A stretch of 64,000 bases of DNA from CAYMND01 sp964465065 (GCA_964465065.1 CAYXHZ010000006.1:23921-87920), one strand, 5' to 3'. Counted from the stretch's first letter, positions 41,825 to 51,417 are shown. Made by a program: numbers and translations. The notes: a model not told the origin generated them from the sequence alone.

Positions 41825-42985
41825 ATGAATATTCATGAGTATCAGGCTAAAGACCTGTTCAAACAGAAAGGTATTCCCATCCCCGTTTCCGCTCTGTGCA
41901 ACGACATCAACCAGGCCCCCGACCTGATCGACCGAATCGGCCTGCCCTGCGTGATCAAGGCCCAGGTGCACGCTGGCGGCCGCGGCAAAGCCGGCGGCGT
42001 GAAATTGGCCCGTTCCCGTGACGAAGCGCTGGCGGCCGTCACCCAGATCATCGGTATGCGACTGGTCAATCGTCAAACTGGCGCCGAGGGGAAAACAGTC
42101 CGCAAAGTGCTGATCGAGCAGGGCGTTTCCATCCAGCAGTCCTTCTACCTGGCCCTGCTGGTCGACCGCGCCGGACGCATGCCGATCTTTATCGCCGGTG
42201 AAGGCGGCATGGAGATCGAAGAAATCGCCGCCGCCAACCCCGAACGCATCGCCAGAGTGCCCGTTCACCCGGTAACCGGACTGATGGATACCCACGTACG
42301 CCGCATCGCCGAACACCTGCACCTCGGCAAATCCTCCCTGTCCAAGCTGAATGCGATCATGCAGGCCATGTATACCTTGCTCTGGGAAAAGGACGCCTCG
42401 CTCATCGAGATCAACCCGCTGATCCTGACCCAGCAGGACGAGCTGCTGGCCCTGGACGCTAAAATCAATTTCGATGACAGCGGCCTGCCGCAACACCCCG
42501 AGATTGCCTGTTTGCGCGATATCGAAGAGGAATCGCCGCTGGAAGTCGAGGCTTCCAAGCATCACCTCAACTACATCAAACTCAACGGCGCCATCGGTTG
42601 CATGGTCAACGGCGCCGGCCTGGCCATGGCCACCATGGACATCATCAAGCATTACGGCGGCGAACCGGCCAATTTTCTGGATGTCGGCGGCGGCACCTCG
42701 GAAGAACGGGTGACCGAAGCCTTCCGTATCCTGCTGGGCGATCCGGATGTCAAAGCGGTTCTGGTCAACATCTTCGGCGGCATCGTCCGCACCGACCTGG
42801 TCGCCGCCGGTATCATCAACGCCCTGAAAACCCTGAAAACCAGCATCCCCATCGTCATCCGCCTGGTCGGCACCAATCAGGAGGAAGGCCGACGGCTGAT
42901 AGAATCGTCCGGATTGTCTTTCATCGCCGAGAACGATCTGGCCCGCGCCGCTCAGACAGCGGTCGCCTTGTCCAAGGGAGCGTAA
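41825..42985 (+). CDS. sucC: Succinyl-CoA synthetase (ADP-forming) beta subunit
   Basis: With SucD interconverts succinyl-CoA and succinate with ATP (or GTP) in the TCA cycle. The 386-residue product has the ATP-grasp start MNIHEYQAKDLFKQKGIPIP, IKAQVHAGGRGKAGGVKLA, SLIEINPLILT, FLDVGGGTSEERVTEAFRIL and VLVNIFGGIVRTDLVA. Length is normal. AGGAG at 41811-41815 precedes the ATG. It leads a run of seven closely packed plus-strand genes that continues through sucD into signalling genes. Confidence 0.97.
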   Translation: MNIHEYQAKDLFKQKGIPIPVSALCNDINQAPDLIDRIGLPCVIKAQVHAGGRGKAGGVKLARSRDEALAAVTQIIGMRLVNRQTGAEGKTVRKVLIEQGVSIQQSFYLALLVDRAGRMPIFIAGEGGMEIEEIAAANPERIARVPVHPVTGLMDTHVRRIAEHLHLGKSSLSKLNAIMQAMYTLLWEKDASLIEINPLILTQQDELLALDAKINFDDSGLPQHPEIACLRDIEEESPLEVEASKHHLNYIKLNGAIGCMVNGAGLAMATMDIIKHYGGEPANFLDVGGGTSEERVTEAFRILLGDPDVKAVLVNIFGGIVRTDLVAAGIINALKTLKTSIPIVIRLVGTNQEEGRRLIESSGLSFIAENDLARAAQTAVALSKGA

Positions 42986-42987
42986 CC

Positions 42988-43869
42988 ATGTCCATTCTCA
43001 TCAATAAACAGAGCCGCATCATCGTCCAGGGATTCACCGGACGCGAGGGCAGCTATCACAGCGAACAGATGCTCAGCTACGGCACGCCGCTGGTCGGTGG
43101 CGTAACCCCCGGCAAACAGGGGCAAAGCCACCTGGGACTGCCCGTGTTCAACACCGTCCACCAGGCGGTCAAATCCGAACAGGCCGATACCAGCATCATC
43201 TTTGTCCCGCCGCAGTTTGCCGCCGACGCCATCATCGAAGCGGCCGAGGCCGGCATCAAGCTGGTGATCTGCATCAGCGAAGGCATTCCCACCCTGCAAA
43301 TGGCCAGAGTATGGCATTTCCTCAAAACCAACCACACCAGGCTGATCGGCCCCAACTGTCCCGGCGCCATCACCCCCGGAGAGGCCAAGGTCGGCATCAT
43401 GCCGGCCCATATTCACCAGAACGGCCGCATCGGTATCGTCTCCCGCTCCGGCACGCTGACCTACGAAGCCGTCAAGCAGATCAGCGACCTGGGCATGGGT
43501 CAATCCACCGCCATCGGCATCGGCGGCGATCCCATCATCGGCCTGCAGTTCATCGACATCCTGGAACTGTTCGAAAAAGACCCCCAGACCGATCTGGTCG
43601 TCATGATCGGCGAGATCGGCGGCTCCATGGAAGAGGAGGCGGCCGACTTCATCGCCAGCCACATGAAAAAACCGGTGGTTTCTTTCATCTCCGGGGCCAC
43701 CGCACCACCCGGACGGCGCATGGGACATGCCGGCGCCATCATTTCCGGAGGCAAAGGGGATGCCCACAGTAAGATGAAACACCTCCAGGAGCGCGGCGTC
43801 ACAGTGGTCAGAAACCCGGCGGAAATCGGCTCCACCGTACAGAGCATCCTGCAAAATCCGAGGCGCTGA
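42988..43869 (+). CDS. sucD: Succinyl-CoA synthetase alpha subunit
   Basis: Carries the active-site His that is phosphorylated during catalysis. The 293-residue product begins MSILINKQSRIIVQGFTGRE, binds CoA through its N-terminal Rossmann domain (YGTPLVGGVTPGKQGQ), and shows LIGPNCPGAITPGEAKVGIM, VSRSGTLTYEA and the phospho-His loop RMGHAGAIISGGKGDAHSK. The true start is the ATG at 42988, two bases after the sucC stop, with AAGGGAG upstream; the frame is open further 5' inside sucC but that is not the gene. The next gene starts one base after its stop. Confidence 0.97.
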   Translation: MSILINKQSRIIVQGFTGREGSYHSEQMLSYGTPLVGGVTPGKQGQSHLGLPVFNTVHQAVKSEQADTSIIFVPPQFAADAIIEAAEAGIKLVICISEGIPTLQMARVWHFLKTNHTRLIGPNCPGAITPGEAKVGIMPAHIHQNGRIGIVSRSGTLTYEAVKQISDLGMGQSTAIGIGGDPIIGLQFIDILELFEKDPQTDLVVMIGEIGGSMEEEAADFIASHMKKPVVSFISGATAPPGRRMGHAGAIISGGKGDAHSKMKHLQERGVTVVRNPAEIGSTVQSILQNPRR

Positions 43870-43870
43870 C

Positions 43871-44410
43871 ATGGGCAGCACGTCCTTGGGCTACCTGGCT
43901 GTCGAGCAGATCGACGACCGCTACATCGGTGGCATCATGATCACGGACAGCCGCTCCATTCCGACCGAATTCCGCTACACCGACCCGATCCAGCCGACAG
44001 CCATCCACCGGATCATCTTCGGCGGCGCGCTCAAGCCGTACATCACCAACGAAGTGATCAAAAAGACTCTGTTCAAAGATATCCGGCAAACACCGGACCT
44101 GCTCATGGTCAGAGACCCGGCGATTCTGGAACTGGCCGGCAACGAGCGCAGCACCTTGATCTGCCTGCAGGCGACGACCCTGCCGCCGCTGGAACAACCC
44201 GGGGCCATGCAGCGGATCAAGCCTAAGGAAATCCTGTTTCAAACCGCGCAGCAGAAATTTCCACTGAAACTGGAATTCGAATCCCCGGAACCCGACAAAC
44301 AGGAAACGGCGCTCAACAACCTGCGCGCCCTGTTTCAAACCATGGATCTTCTGGAGCCATTCGATAGGCTTTCCAAAGCCCTGCTCTCCCTATGCAAACA
44401 GTCAAGCTAG
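43871..44410 (+). CDS. Conserved-looking cytoplasmic protein of unknown function
   Basis: Not recognised. The 179-residue product has no signal peptide or membrane helix. The N-terminal half is beta-strand-like (TSLGYLAVEQIDDRYIGGIM, FRYTDPIQPTAIHRIIFGG), then a mixed part (LMVRDPAILELAGNERSTLI) and a Leu-rich helical C-terminus (LRALFQTMDLLEPFDRLSKA). It starts one base after sucD and overlaps the following unknown gene by 19 bases, so it belongs to the sucCD transcript. The position between metabolism and signalling genes suggests an accessory or regulatory role, which is inference. Confidence 0.78.
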   Translation: MGSTSLGYLAVEQIDDRYIGGIMITDSRSIPTEFRYTDPIQPTAIHRIIFGGALKPYITNEVIKKTLFKDIRQTPDLLMVRDPAILELAGNERSTLICLQATTLPPLEQPGAMQRIKPKEILFQTAQQKFPLKLEFESPEPDKQETALNNLRALFQTMDLLEPFDRLSKALLSLCKQSS

Positions 44411-45198
44411 GTATCAGCCAGAAAATATTCGCTCAACTCGAACGGGTGTTCAAACGAGCGCAGACCCGGGACTGTCCCCTGGAGATAGCCGGAGCATCGT
44501 TCTCCCTCCCCGACCCGCAAGCGGAATGCCGGACTTTCCATCCCGGCCTGACCGTCCGCACAAAACCCGATCCGATCACGACCTGGCAAAGTCCTGTGGG
44601 CCATGAACTTCCCTTATCTGCCTGCTTTGGCTCCACCGTTCACGGTTGCGACCTCTGGCTGCAAACCGTCAGCGCCCATACCGCCATGACGAATACTTTC
44701 CTGTCCGCCGCATCCCGCGCCGTCAGTTTGGATTTCGTCCTGACCCCGACTGTACGAACGGTGGACTGCCAGCCTTCTCCCAAGATCCTGAGAAGTCGAC
44801 CCGTCTCCCTGCTCAACCTGATCCATCCCCCGCCGACCCATTCCCTGCCGTATATCCTCCTCGCCGATGCCGTCCATCGCACCGATCAATTGCCGGGCAA
44901 CATTCCCGTGGTCCGCCAGCCGATGGTCGGGCAATGGTTGCCCAAGGCTGAATTACGGATATGCTGGCGCAAAGCGGTGTTGAAGACCAAGCGAACACCG
45001 CAGGAATTGACGATGCTGGGTTTCTTTTTTGGCGTGCCCTTGTCCCAGATCAGAAAAATCGAATTCACCCACAATCCCGTTCAAATCAAGTACTGGTTGA
45101 TCGCCAAGCCGAAAAAGAATGCCCCGACCACCTCTCTGTCCCTCTTCCACAGCATTCCGGATCAAACCTTTTTTTTGACGAGCAGCCAAGATGAATGA
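44392..45198 (+). CDS. Unknown protein in the sucCD-signalling operon
   Basis: Not recognised. The 268-residue product lacks a signal peptide and clear membrane helices; it contains an unusual number of Pro, Thr and His residues (SVSLLNLIHPPPTHS-like segment near residue 145; VVRQPMVGQWLPKAE near 180). The C-terminal part reads LGFFFGVPLSQIRKIEFTHNPVQIKYWLI, a possible beta-rich domain. It overlaps its upstream neighbour by 19 bases and the downstream FHA-GGDEF gene by 8 bases, arguing that the frame is real and translation is coupled. No function is assigned. Confidence 0.72.
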   Translation: MQTVKLGISQKIFAQLERVFKRAQTRDCPLEIAGASFSLPDPQAECRTFHPGLTVRTKPDPITTWQSPVGHELPLSACFGSTVHGCDLWLQTVSAHTAMTNTFLSAASRAVSLDFVLTPTVRTVDCQPSPKILRSRPVSLLNLIHPPPTHSLPYILLADAVHRTDQLPGNIPVVRQPMVGQWLPKAELRICWRKAVLKTKRTPQELTMLGFFFGVPLSQIRKIEFTHNPVQIKYWLIAKPKKNAPTTSLSLFHSIPDQTFFLTSSQDE

Positions 45199-46114
45199 CG
45201 ACATTCTGCAACAAACCACCCTGCTGCGCGCAGCCGATTCAGACGATCCCCCGGAAAAACCGCGGGGCTTCACTCTGACCGTCATCCGCGGTCAGAAATC
45301 CGATTACGGCGCCATCTTTTCTTACGAACCCCGAGCCGTCGTCATCGGCCGCAGTTTCAACGCCGACCTTATGCTCAACGATCCGTCCATCAGCAAACAG
45401 CACTGCCGAATCAGGCCGGTGGACAACCCCGCCCCGCACCACTTCCAGATCGAAGACCTCGCTTCCACAAACGGAACCCGCCTGAACGGGGTGGTCATCC
45501 ATAGTCCTCAGCCTATCCGCAGCGGCGACCGGATCGAACTGGCCGATACCACCCTGCGCTTCAACACCCAGGACGACCTGGACAGCGAATATCAAAAGCA
45601 TCTGTTGCGACTGGCCAATACCGATCCGCTGACCTGTCTTCTGAACAAGGCCAGTCTGAACAAAGAACTGGAACGCCTCCAGCAGTATGCCATGCGCTAT
45701 GAGCGGCCGCTGTCCTTGCTGATGATCGATATCGACCATTTCAAGCAGGTCAACGACCAATACGGTCACCTCGTCGGCGATCAGATCCTGACCCAGCTGG
45801 CCCGTCTCCTGGAAAGCCTGTTGCGGCAACAGGATGTTGCCGGCCGATTCGGCGGAGAAGAATTTACCGTCATCATGCCCGAAACCAGACTTGACGGAGC
45901 CTTGGCCCTGGCGGAACGGATCCGCGGCAGCATCGCCGCCCACCCCTTCCCGATCGAAGGTGTCGAGCACCGGATCACAGTCTCGATCGGAGTCAGCGAA
46001 CATCGCCCGGGCCAGCAAGCCGGTACCGCCTTACTGGAAGAGGCGGACCGTGGCCTGTATGCCGCCAAAAACCGGGGCAGAAATCGGATAGTCTGCCAAG
46101 CGGCACTGCCTTGA
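45191..46114 (+). CDS. FHA-GGDEF diguanylate cyclase
   Basis: Predicted cytoplasmic enzyme making cyclic di-GMP from two GTP, gated by a phosphothreonine-binding FHA domain. In the 307-residue product the FHA domain spans about residues 45-125 with VVIGRSFNADLMLNDPSISKQHC split into the usual GRS, SxxH-like (SKQH) and STNGTRLNG motifs. The GGDEF domain spans about 145-305 with ANTDPLTCLLNKASLNKEL, MIDIDHFKQVNDQYGH and the active site GRFGGEEFTV. The inhibitory I-site RxxD is present as RQQD, five residues before GGEEF, so product feedback inhibition is likely. The stop overlaps the start of the Ser/Thr kinase gene (TGATG), suggesting the kinase's phosphothreonine targets are read by this FHA domain. 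Confidence 0.93.
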   Translation: MNDDILQQTTLLRAADSDDPPEKPRGFTLTVIRGQKSDYGAIFSYEPRAVVIGRSFNADLMLNDPSISKQHCRIRPVDNPAPHHFQIEDLASTNGTRLNGVVIHSPQPIRSGDRIELADTTLRFNTQDDLDSEYQKHLLRLANTDPLTCLLNKASLNKELERLQQYAMRYERPLSLLMIDIDHFKQVNDQYGHLVGDQILTQLARLLESLLRQQDVAGRFGGEEFTVIMPETRLDGALALAERIRGSIAAHPFPIEGVEHRITVSIGVSEHRPGQQAGTALLEEADRGLYAAKNRGRNRIVCQAALP

Positions 46115-47505
46115 TGGAAGAAACCATCGGGCCCTACCGGATTGCCGACTGCATCGGCGAGGGAGGCATGGCCGTCGTCTACAAGGCCCAGCGCTACCAG
46201 TCGGCTCCGTTCGTCGCCCTCAAACTGATGAAGGAAAACGCCCTGAGTCTGCCCGATCTGCACGCCCGCTTCCTGCGCGAAGCCCGGATCATGGCCCGAC
46301 TCAAGCACCCGCACATTATCGAGTTCATCGATCGAGGACTCCATGAAAACCGACCCTATATTGTCAGCGAATATGCCGACCAGGGCGATCTGCGTGCCTT
46401 TCTTTCCGAGCGGAACCTTCCTCTGCTGTCCCGTCTGAAAATCATGTATGAGGTCTGCTGCGGCCTGGAGGCAGCCCACCGGCTGGGAATCATTCATCGC
46501 GACATCAAACCCGGCAACATCCTGTTATCCAGCCAATCCGGCGCCAAGCTGTCCGATTTCGGTATCGCCACCGCCCCGTGGAGTGACCAGACCCGACTGA
46601 CTCAAACCCGGGATACGCTGGGAACACTGGATTATATCGCTCCGGAACAGCGCCTGAACGCCAAACTGATCGATTTCCGCTGCGATCATTACGCCATCGG
46701 CGTCATTCTGTATGAACTGATCACCGGCCACAGGCCCATGGGCTTTTTCCGCCCGCCCAAGCAGATCAGTCCGCACATTCCGGACCGTCTGAATCAGCTG
46801 GTCATCATCTGCCTCAACCCGGAACCCGGCGAACGCTACCCCAACAGCACCGTTTTGAAGGACGAACTGCTGGAGATCATCCAAAACTATCCCCCGCAAG
46901 CGGGTCCGGTCGCTGAAGTGAAATGTAGAGACCAAGCCGAAATAGTTCCGGACACCCTGCCGGGAATAGAGCCGCTGCTGCGGACCTTTTCGGCTCTGCC
47001 GCTGCAGCAGAGACTGATCGGCAAGCCGAAGCTGTTGCGTCAGCTCGGACAGCTGCCGACCGCGGCCATTCTGGGACAAATGGACAGAAACGAAGGAATG
47101 GCCAAGGAATGCCTGATCGAATCCCTGTCCGGACGGCAAGATCCGGCCATCTGCCCGCGTCTGGTTGAATTGCTGCATGACCCGTACTATAATGAAAAAG
47201 CAGCCCAGGTTCTGACCGGGCTAAAATGCCCGGAAGCGGAGGACAGCCTGTTGGATATGCTATCCGGCCACAGCTCGTACGCGCATCTGGCCATCAGACC
47301 TCTGGCTGGCCTGCACTCGGCCAGAGCCCTGGTTCCCATTTCCGGGTTTTTACACCACAAACTGGCCTGGATCCGCTCCTTGGCCATCGAAGCCCTGGCC
47401 GAGATCGGCCTGCCAAAATGCCGCAAGCTGCTTGAAATACAAGCCCGAAAAGACCCGGACCCGGACAATCGGGCCAAGGCCCAGCAACTGTTAAGGAGAT
47501 CGTAG
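46114..47505 (+). CDS. Ser/Thr protein kinase with C-terminal HEAT-like repeats
   Basis: The 463-residue product has an N-terminal Hanks-type kinase domain (about residues 1-270): G-loop IGEGGMAVVYKA, the Lys in VALKLM, IIHRDIKPGNILLS, LSDFGIATA and YIAPEQRL. Residues about 300-460 form helical HEAT/armadillo-like repeats (LLRQLGQLPTAAILGQM, ICPRLVELLHDPYYNEKAAQ, LAWIRSLAIEALAEIGLP). There is no PASTA domain and no membrane helix, so it is cytoplasmic. The ATG at 46114 shares a base with the stop of the diguanylate cyclase gene. The pair is a plausible phosphorylation-to-c-di-GMP relay. Confidence 0.93.
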   Translation: MEETIGPYRIADCIGEGGMAVVYKAQRYQSAPFVALKLMKENALSLPDLHARFLREARIMARLKHPHIIEFIDRGLHENRPYIVSEYADQGDLRAFLSERNLPLLSRLKIMYEVCCGLEAAHRLGIIHRDIKPGNILLSSQSGAKLSDFGIATAPWSDQTRLTQTRDTLGTLDYIAPEQRLNAKLIDFRCDHYAIGVILYELITGHRPMGFFRPPKQISPHIPDRLNQLVIICLNPEPGERYPNSTVLKDELLEIIQNYPPQAGPVAEVKCRDQAEIVPDTLPGIEPLLRTFSALPLQQRLIGKPKLLRQLGQLPTAAILGQMDRNEGMAKECLIESLSGRQDPAICPRLVELLHDPYYNEKAAQVLTGLKCPEAEDSLLDMLSGHSSYAHLAIRPLAGLHSARALVPISGFLHHKLAWIRSLAIEALAEIGLPKCRKLLEIQARKDPDPDNRAKAQQLLRRS

Positions 47506-47507
47506 CC

Positions 47508-47891
47508 ATGAAAAATGAAAACGGAAAAACGACCATTTTTTCTCTGATAGCGTTCGTCATGTTGGCCTACGTGGTCTTTTGCGCCTTTATTTTGATTTCC
47601 AGCAAAATCCGCAGCGATTCCACCCAGAAGCAGATCATCGAATCCATCCTCAAAGGCAAGGTGAATGAAAGCACTCCGGCCAAAGCCGGCGAAATCATCA
47701 TCCAGACGCTGGAAAGCAAAAATTATATCCTGGACAGCGACGACAAACGGGCCATCGAAGTCTACGTCGACAAGCAGAAGAAAACGATCGAAATCTACTA
47801 TTCCTACAGCTACGAAATGGATTTCCTGCTCTTCAAACACGTCAACTTCGTCGAAGTAGAGGACAGCCGCAGCACGGATCGCTGGAACTGA
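47508..47891 (+). CDS. Small membrane-anchored protein, unknown function
   Basis: The 127-residue product has one N-terminal membrane helix (IFSLIAFVMLAYVVFCAFIL, residues about 10-31) and an extracytoplasmic domain of about 95 residues, highly charged, with EIIIQTLESKNYILDSDDK and IEIYYSYSYEMDFLLFKHV. AAGGAG about 12 bases upstream supports the start. It is the last gene of the sucC-led run, two bases after the kinase gene, and converges on dnaE with 13 bases between stops. It resembles small DUF4845-type pilin-like or anchor proteins, but this is tentative. Confidence 0.8.
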   Translation: MKNENGKTTIFSLIAFVMLAYVVFCAFILISSKIRSDSTQKQIIESILKGKVNESTPAKAGEIIIQTLESKNYILDSDDKRAIEVYVDKQKKTIEIYYSYSYEMDFLLFKHVNFVEVEDSRSTDRWN

Positions 47892-47904
47892 CGAGCCGAC
47901 CGAA

Positions 47905-50900
47905 TCAGTAGAGGATTTCGACCGTCCCGGCCCCGGTCAATTCCTCCACATCCATCTTCATCGACAGGCTGGGCCGCAAACCGCGTCCACCCTGCCCCGA
48001 ACCGATGACGGTGCGGTAACCGTCCTGACGGTTGACGACAACGATGTAAGGAACGCCATCCTGGTTCCGTTCCAGCCGCGACTGCAGGGCCCGGCAGAAA
48101 GCCTCGTCCAGCCTCTCGTAGGCCACCTTGACGACCACTTTCCGCGCCTGTTTGTGCAGGAAATCCTCCAGGTCGACCAGATGATCCAGATAGAGGTTGA
48201 TTTCCTGCTGCTCTTCGCGGTTGGGGAGCTGCGCCTCCAGGATATAGGGGTGATCCAGCTTCAGGGATTCCCTGATGTCATTCCAATCCTGATGTTCGGA
48301 GCCGTCCCCATTTCTGCCGTTGGGACGTTTGTTCTTGCGGTTGAAGACCAGCACCTTGATCCGACCGGTCAGGTCCTCGAAGAAGATCTCGCCGTACATG
48401 TCGCCTTTTTTCGATTTGCGCTGGTTGAAGCCGGTGACGACACCGCCGATGCGTACCCGGTCTCCAGTGAATTCATCCAGGTCGGCAATGGTGGTGTTGG
48501 ACACCTTGACAATGTCATCCCGATACTTTTCGACCGGGTTGATGGACAGGTACAGCCCGCTGACCTCTTTCTCGCCGGCAATGATCTGCTTCTCATCCCA
48601 TTCGGCCATATCGCGGACACGTTGCGGAACCGTCAAGCGGTTGGGGGAATCCTCCCCGCTGAAAAGGGATTTCTGCCGGCTGTTGTCGTGCCTGCTCATA
48701 GCCGCGGCCATGGCCAGCATCTCGTCCAGCCCTTCGTAGAGCCCTTTACGGCTGACAGCGAATTCATCGAAAACACCGGCCTTGATCAGAAATTCCAACA
48801 CGCCGTGATTGACCCTGGATTGATCGACGCGGGACAGAAAATCGGCAAAATCCCTGAAAGGTCCAGCCTGCCGGGCCTGCAGGATGGACTCGATGGCCGT
48901 CACCCCGACGTTCTTTAGGCCCATGAAACCGAAGCGGATCCGGTTCTGACTCTCCACCCGGAACCGGTCGACACTGTGGTTGATCGTCGGCGGCAGGATA
49001 TCGAAGCCCATCTTCCGGCTTTCGGAAATGTACTGGATCATCTTGGAGGAGGTCGATGTCTTGCCGGCCTCCGAGGTCAGATGACCGGCCATGAAGAAGA
49101 CCGGGTAATGGGCCTTCAGGTAGGCGGTCTGATAAGCGAGGTAGGCGTAGGCCGCGGAATGGGACTTGTTGAATCCGTATTCGGCGAAGGTTTTCATCTG
49201 CGAGAACACTTCGGCCAGAGCGTCTTTTTTATGCCCCCGTTTCATCCCACCGGCCATGAACTGTTCCTCGATGGCCGGTATCTTCTTCTCCTGTTTTTTC
49301 CCCATGATCTTGCGCATTTCATCGGCCTTGCTCATGGAAAACCCCGCCAGAGCGACCGAGATCTGCATGACTTGCTCCTGGAAGACGATGATGCCGTAGG
49401 TGTCGGACAGAATCGGCTCGATCTCAGGGAAGAGGTAGACCACCTCTTCCTTGCCCAGTTTACGGTTTACGTACCGTTCGGCCATGCCCGAATTCAGAGG
49501 TCCCGGGCGGTACAGGCCGTTCAGGACGATCAGGTCTTCCAGTTTCGTCGGCTTCGAACGGATCAGGTAGTCCTTCATGCCGCCGCTTTCGAACTGGAAA
49601 ACGCCATCGGTGTCCCCATTCTGGAATATCTCATAAGTTTTGGCGTCGTCGAGCGGAATATGGTCCAGATCGACCTCCACCCCCTCCACCTCCTTGATCT
49701 CATGCAGGATGTTCTTGATGATGGTCAGGGTCTTGAGTCCCAAAATGTCCATCTTGAGCAAGCCGATCTCTTCGACCTCTTCCTTTTCGAACTGGGTGAC
49801 AATGTCCTCGCTGCTGCGGTAGAGCGGCATGAAACGGGTCAGTTCCTTGGGGGCGATAACCACGCCGGCGGCGTGCATAGAGGTGTTGCGGACATTGTTT
49901 TCCAGGCGCAGGGCGAAATCGACCAGTTCCGGACCGCGGTGAACGCGTTCGATCTCCTTGACCAGTTCGTTGTTGTTTTTCAGCTCATAATCCAGGGAAA
50001 CTTTGGGACCTTCGGGAATCAGTTTGGCGATCTTGTTAACGTCGGCCAGCGGAATTTCCAGCACCCGACCGATATCGCGGATGGCCAGTTTGGCCTTCAT
50101 TTTTCCGAAGGTCACGATCTGGGCCGTACTGGCCTCGCCGTACTTCTCGCGGATGTACTGGATCACCTCGTCGCGCCGTTCCCCGTCGAAGTCCATGTCG
50201 ATATCCGGCATGGAAATACGTTCGGGATTCAGAAAACGCTCGAAGATCAGATCGTAGTCCAGCGGATCCAGGGTGGTGATGCCCATGACGTAGGCGACCA
50301 GGCTGCCAACCACCGAGCCGCGCCCCGGTCCGACCGGAATGTTTCTCTCGCGAGCGTGGCGGATAATGTCCCAGACAATCAGAAAATAACCCGGGAAGCC
50401 CATTTCACGAATCTTTTCGATTTCGTATTCCAGACGCTCCCGGTAGACCTCCAGCGCTTTGCGTTTGTTATGCAGGCTGGGTTCCAGGCGCTTGAAACCC
50501 TCGCGGCAAACCTGTTCGAAGTAACCGTCGATACTGATATCCCCGGGAACGGCGAACTTGGGCAGGTAATAGGTGCCCAGTTTGAAATCGTAATCGCACT
50601 TGGCCGCCACCTCGACCGTCCGCTCCAGCACCCCGTCCAGCTGTCCGAACAGTTCGCCCATTTCAGCGCCCGACTTGAGGTACATCTGATCGGTCTCTTT
50701 CTTCATGGCCCGGTCGGGATCGGACAGAACGTTCTTGGTTTGCAGGCAGATCAGGATCTCCCGGACATCGGCATCCTCCCGCCTGAGGTAGTGCACATCG
50801 TTGGTCGCCACCATCGGAATGGACAGCTCGCGCGAAAGCGGCACCATCTGCTCGATCACTTCCAGCTGCTGCGGCAGTCCATGGTTCTGGATTTCGAGGT

Positions 50901-51417
50901 AGAAGTCGTCGCCAAACTGCTCGCGGTACCACAGCGCCGCCTTTCTGGCCTCTTGCGGGCGGTTGTGCAGCATGAGGTAGGGGATTTCCCCCTGGATGCA
51001 GGCCGACAACACCACCAGTCCCTCGTGATGCTTGGCCAGCAATTCCTTGTCGATCCTGGGCTTACGGTAGAAGCCTTCCGTGTACGCCTTGGTGATCAGG
51101 TTGCACAGGTTGTAATAACCGACATCGTTTTTCACCAGCACCAGCAAGTGGAAATAGTTGATCTCGCCCTGCTGACGGTTGGGCTTGTCGAAACGTGAGC
51201 CCGCCGCCAAGTACAATTCCGAACCGATGATGGGCTTGATACCGCTTTTTTTGGCCTGCTTGTAGAAATTGATGGCGCCCAGAATATTGCCGTGATCGGT
51301 CAGGGCCAAGGCCGGCATGTTGTAAGCTTTGGCCTGCTCAATCAGACCGTCGATCTTGAGAGAGGAATCCAGCAGGCTGAACTGCGAATGGAGATGAAGA
51401 TGAATGAACGGCTTCAT
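47905..51417 (-). CDS. dnaE: DNA polymerase III alpha subunit
   Basis: Replicative polymerase catalytic subunit. The 1170-residue product is full length and of the DnaE1 type. The N-terminal PHP domain (FIHLHLHSQFSLLDSSLKI, ALTDHGNILGAINFY) is followed by the polymerase core with GRGSVVGSLVAYVMGIT and the catalytic Asp pair in MPDIDMDFDGERRDEV. Next come the fingers region (GLYRPGPLNSGM, ADEMRKIMGKKQ), helix-hairpin-helix, and an OB-fold near residue 980 (VRIGGVVTGFNQRKSKKGD). It begins directly at the guaA stop with no intergenic base, so the two are co-transcribed. Confidence 0.97.
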   Translation of the reverse strand: MKPFIHLHLHSQFSLLDSSLKIDGLIEQAKAYNMPALALTDHGNILGAINFYKQAKKSGIKPIIGSELYLAAGSRFDKPNRQQGEINYFHLLVLVKNDVGYYNLCNLITKAYTEGFYRKPRIDKELLAKHHEGLVVLSACIQGEIPYLMLHNRPQEARKAALWYREQFGDDFYLEIQNHGLPQQLEVIEQMVPLSRELSIPMVATNDVHYLRREDADVREILICLQTKNVLSDPDRAMKKETDQMYLKSGAEMGELFGQLDGVLERTVEVAAKCDYDFKLGTYYLPKFAVPGDISIDGYFEQVCREGFKRLEPSLHNKRKALEVYRERLEYEIEKIREMGFPGYFLIVWDIIRHARERNIPVGPGRGSVVGSLVAYVMGITTLDPLDYDLIFERFLNPERISMPDIDMDFDGERRDEVIQYIREKYGEASTAQIVTFGKMKAKLAIRDIGRVLEIPLADVNKIAKLIPEGPKVSLDYELKNNNELVKEIERVHRGPELVDFALRLENNVRNTSMHAAGVVIAPKELTRFMPLYRSSEDIVTQFEKEEVEEIGLLKMDILGLKTLTIIKNILHEIKEVEGVEVDLDHIPLDDAKTYEIFQNGDTDGVFQFESGGMKDYLIRSKPTKLEDLIVLNGLYRPGPLNSGMAERYVNRKLGKEEVVYLFPEIEPILSDTYGIIVFQEQVMQISVALAGFSMSKADEMRKIMGKKQEKKIPAIEEQFMAGGMKRGHKKDALAEVFSQMKTFAEYGFNKSHSAAYAYLAYQTAYLKAHYPVFFMAGHLTSEAGKTSTSSKMIQYISESRKMGFDILPPTINHSVDRFRVESQNRIRFGFMGLKNVGVTAIESILQARQAGPFRDFADFLSRVDQSRVNHGVLEFLIKAGVFDEFAVSRKGLYEGLDEMLAMAAAMSRHDNSRQKSLFSGEDSPNRLTVPQRVRDMAEWDEKQIIAGEKEVSGLYLSINPVEKYRDDIVKVSNTTIADLDEFTGDRVRIGGVVTGFNQRKSKKGDMYGEIFFEDLTGRIKVLVFNRKNKRPNGRNGDGSEHQDWNDIRESLKLDHPYILEAQLPNREEQQEINLYLDHLVDLEDFLHKQARKVVVKVAYERLDEAFCRALQSRLERNQDGVPYIVVVNRQDGYRTVIGSGQGGRGLRPSLSMKMDVEELTGAGTVEILY

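Noticed and set aside
42598..42987. 5' extension of sucD into sucC
   Set aside because: The reading frame is open but gives a low-complexity His/Arg-rich sequence. The ATG at 42988 has AAGGGAG upstream and matches the SucD N-terminus.
48976..51198. A 740-codon plus-strand frame inside dnaE
   Set aside because: Antisense shadow of dnaE; composition typical of reverse reading and no family features.
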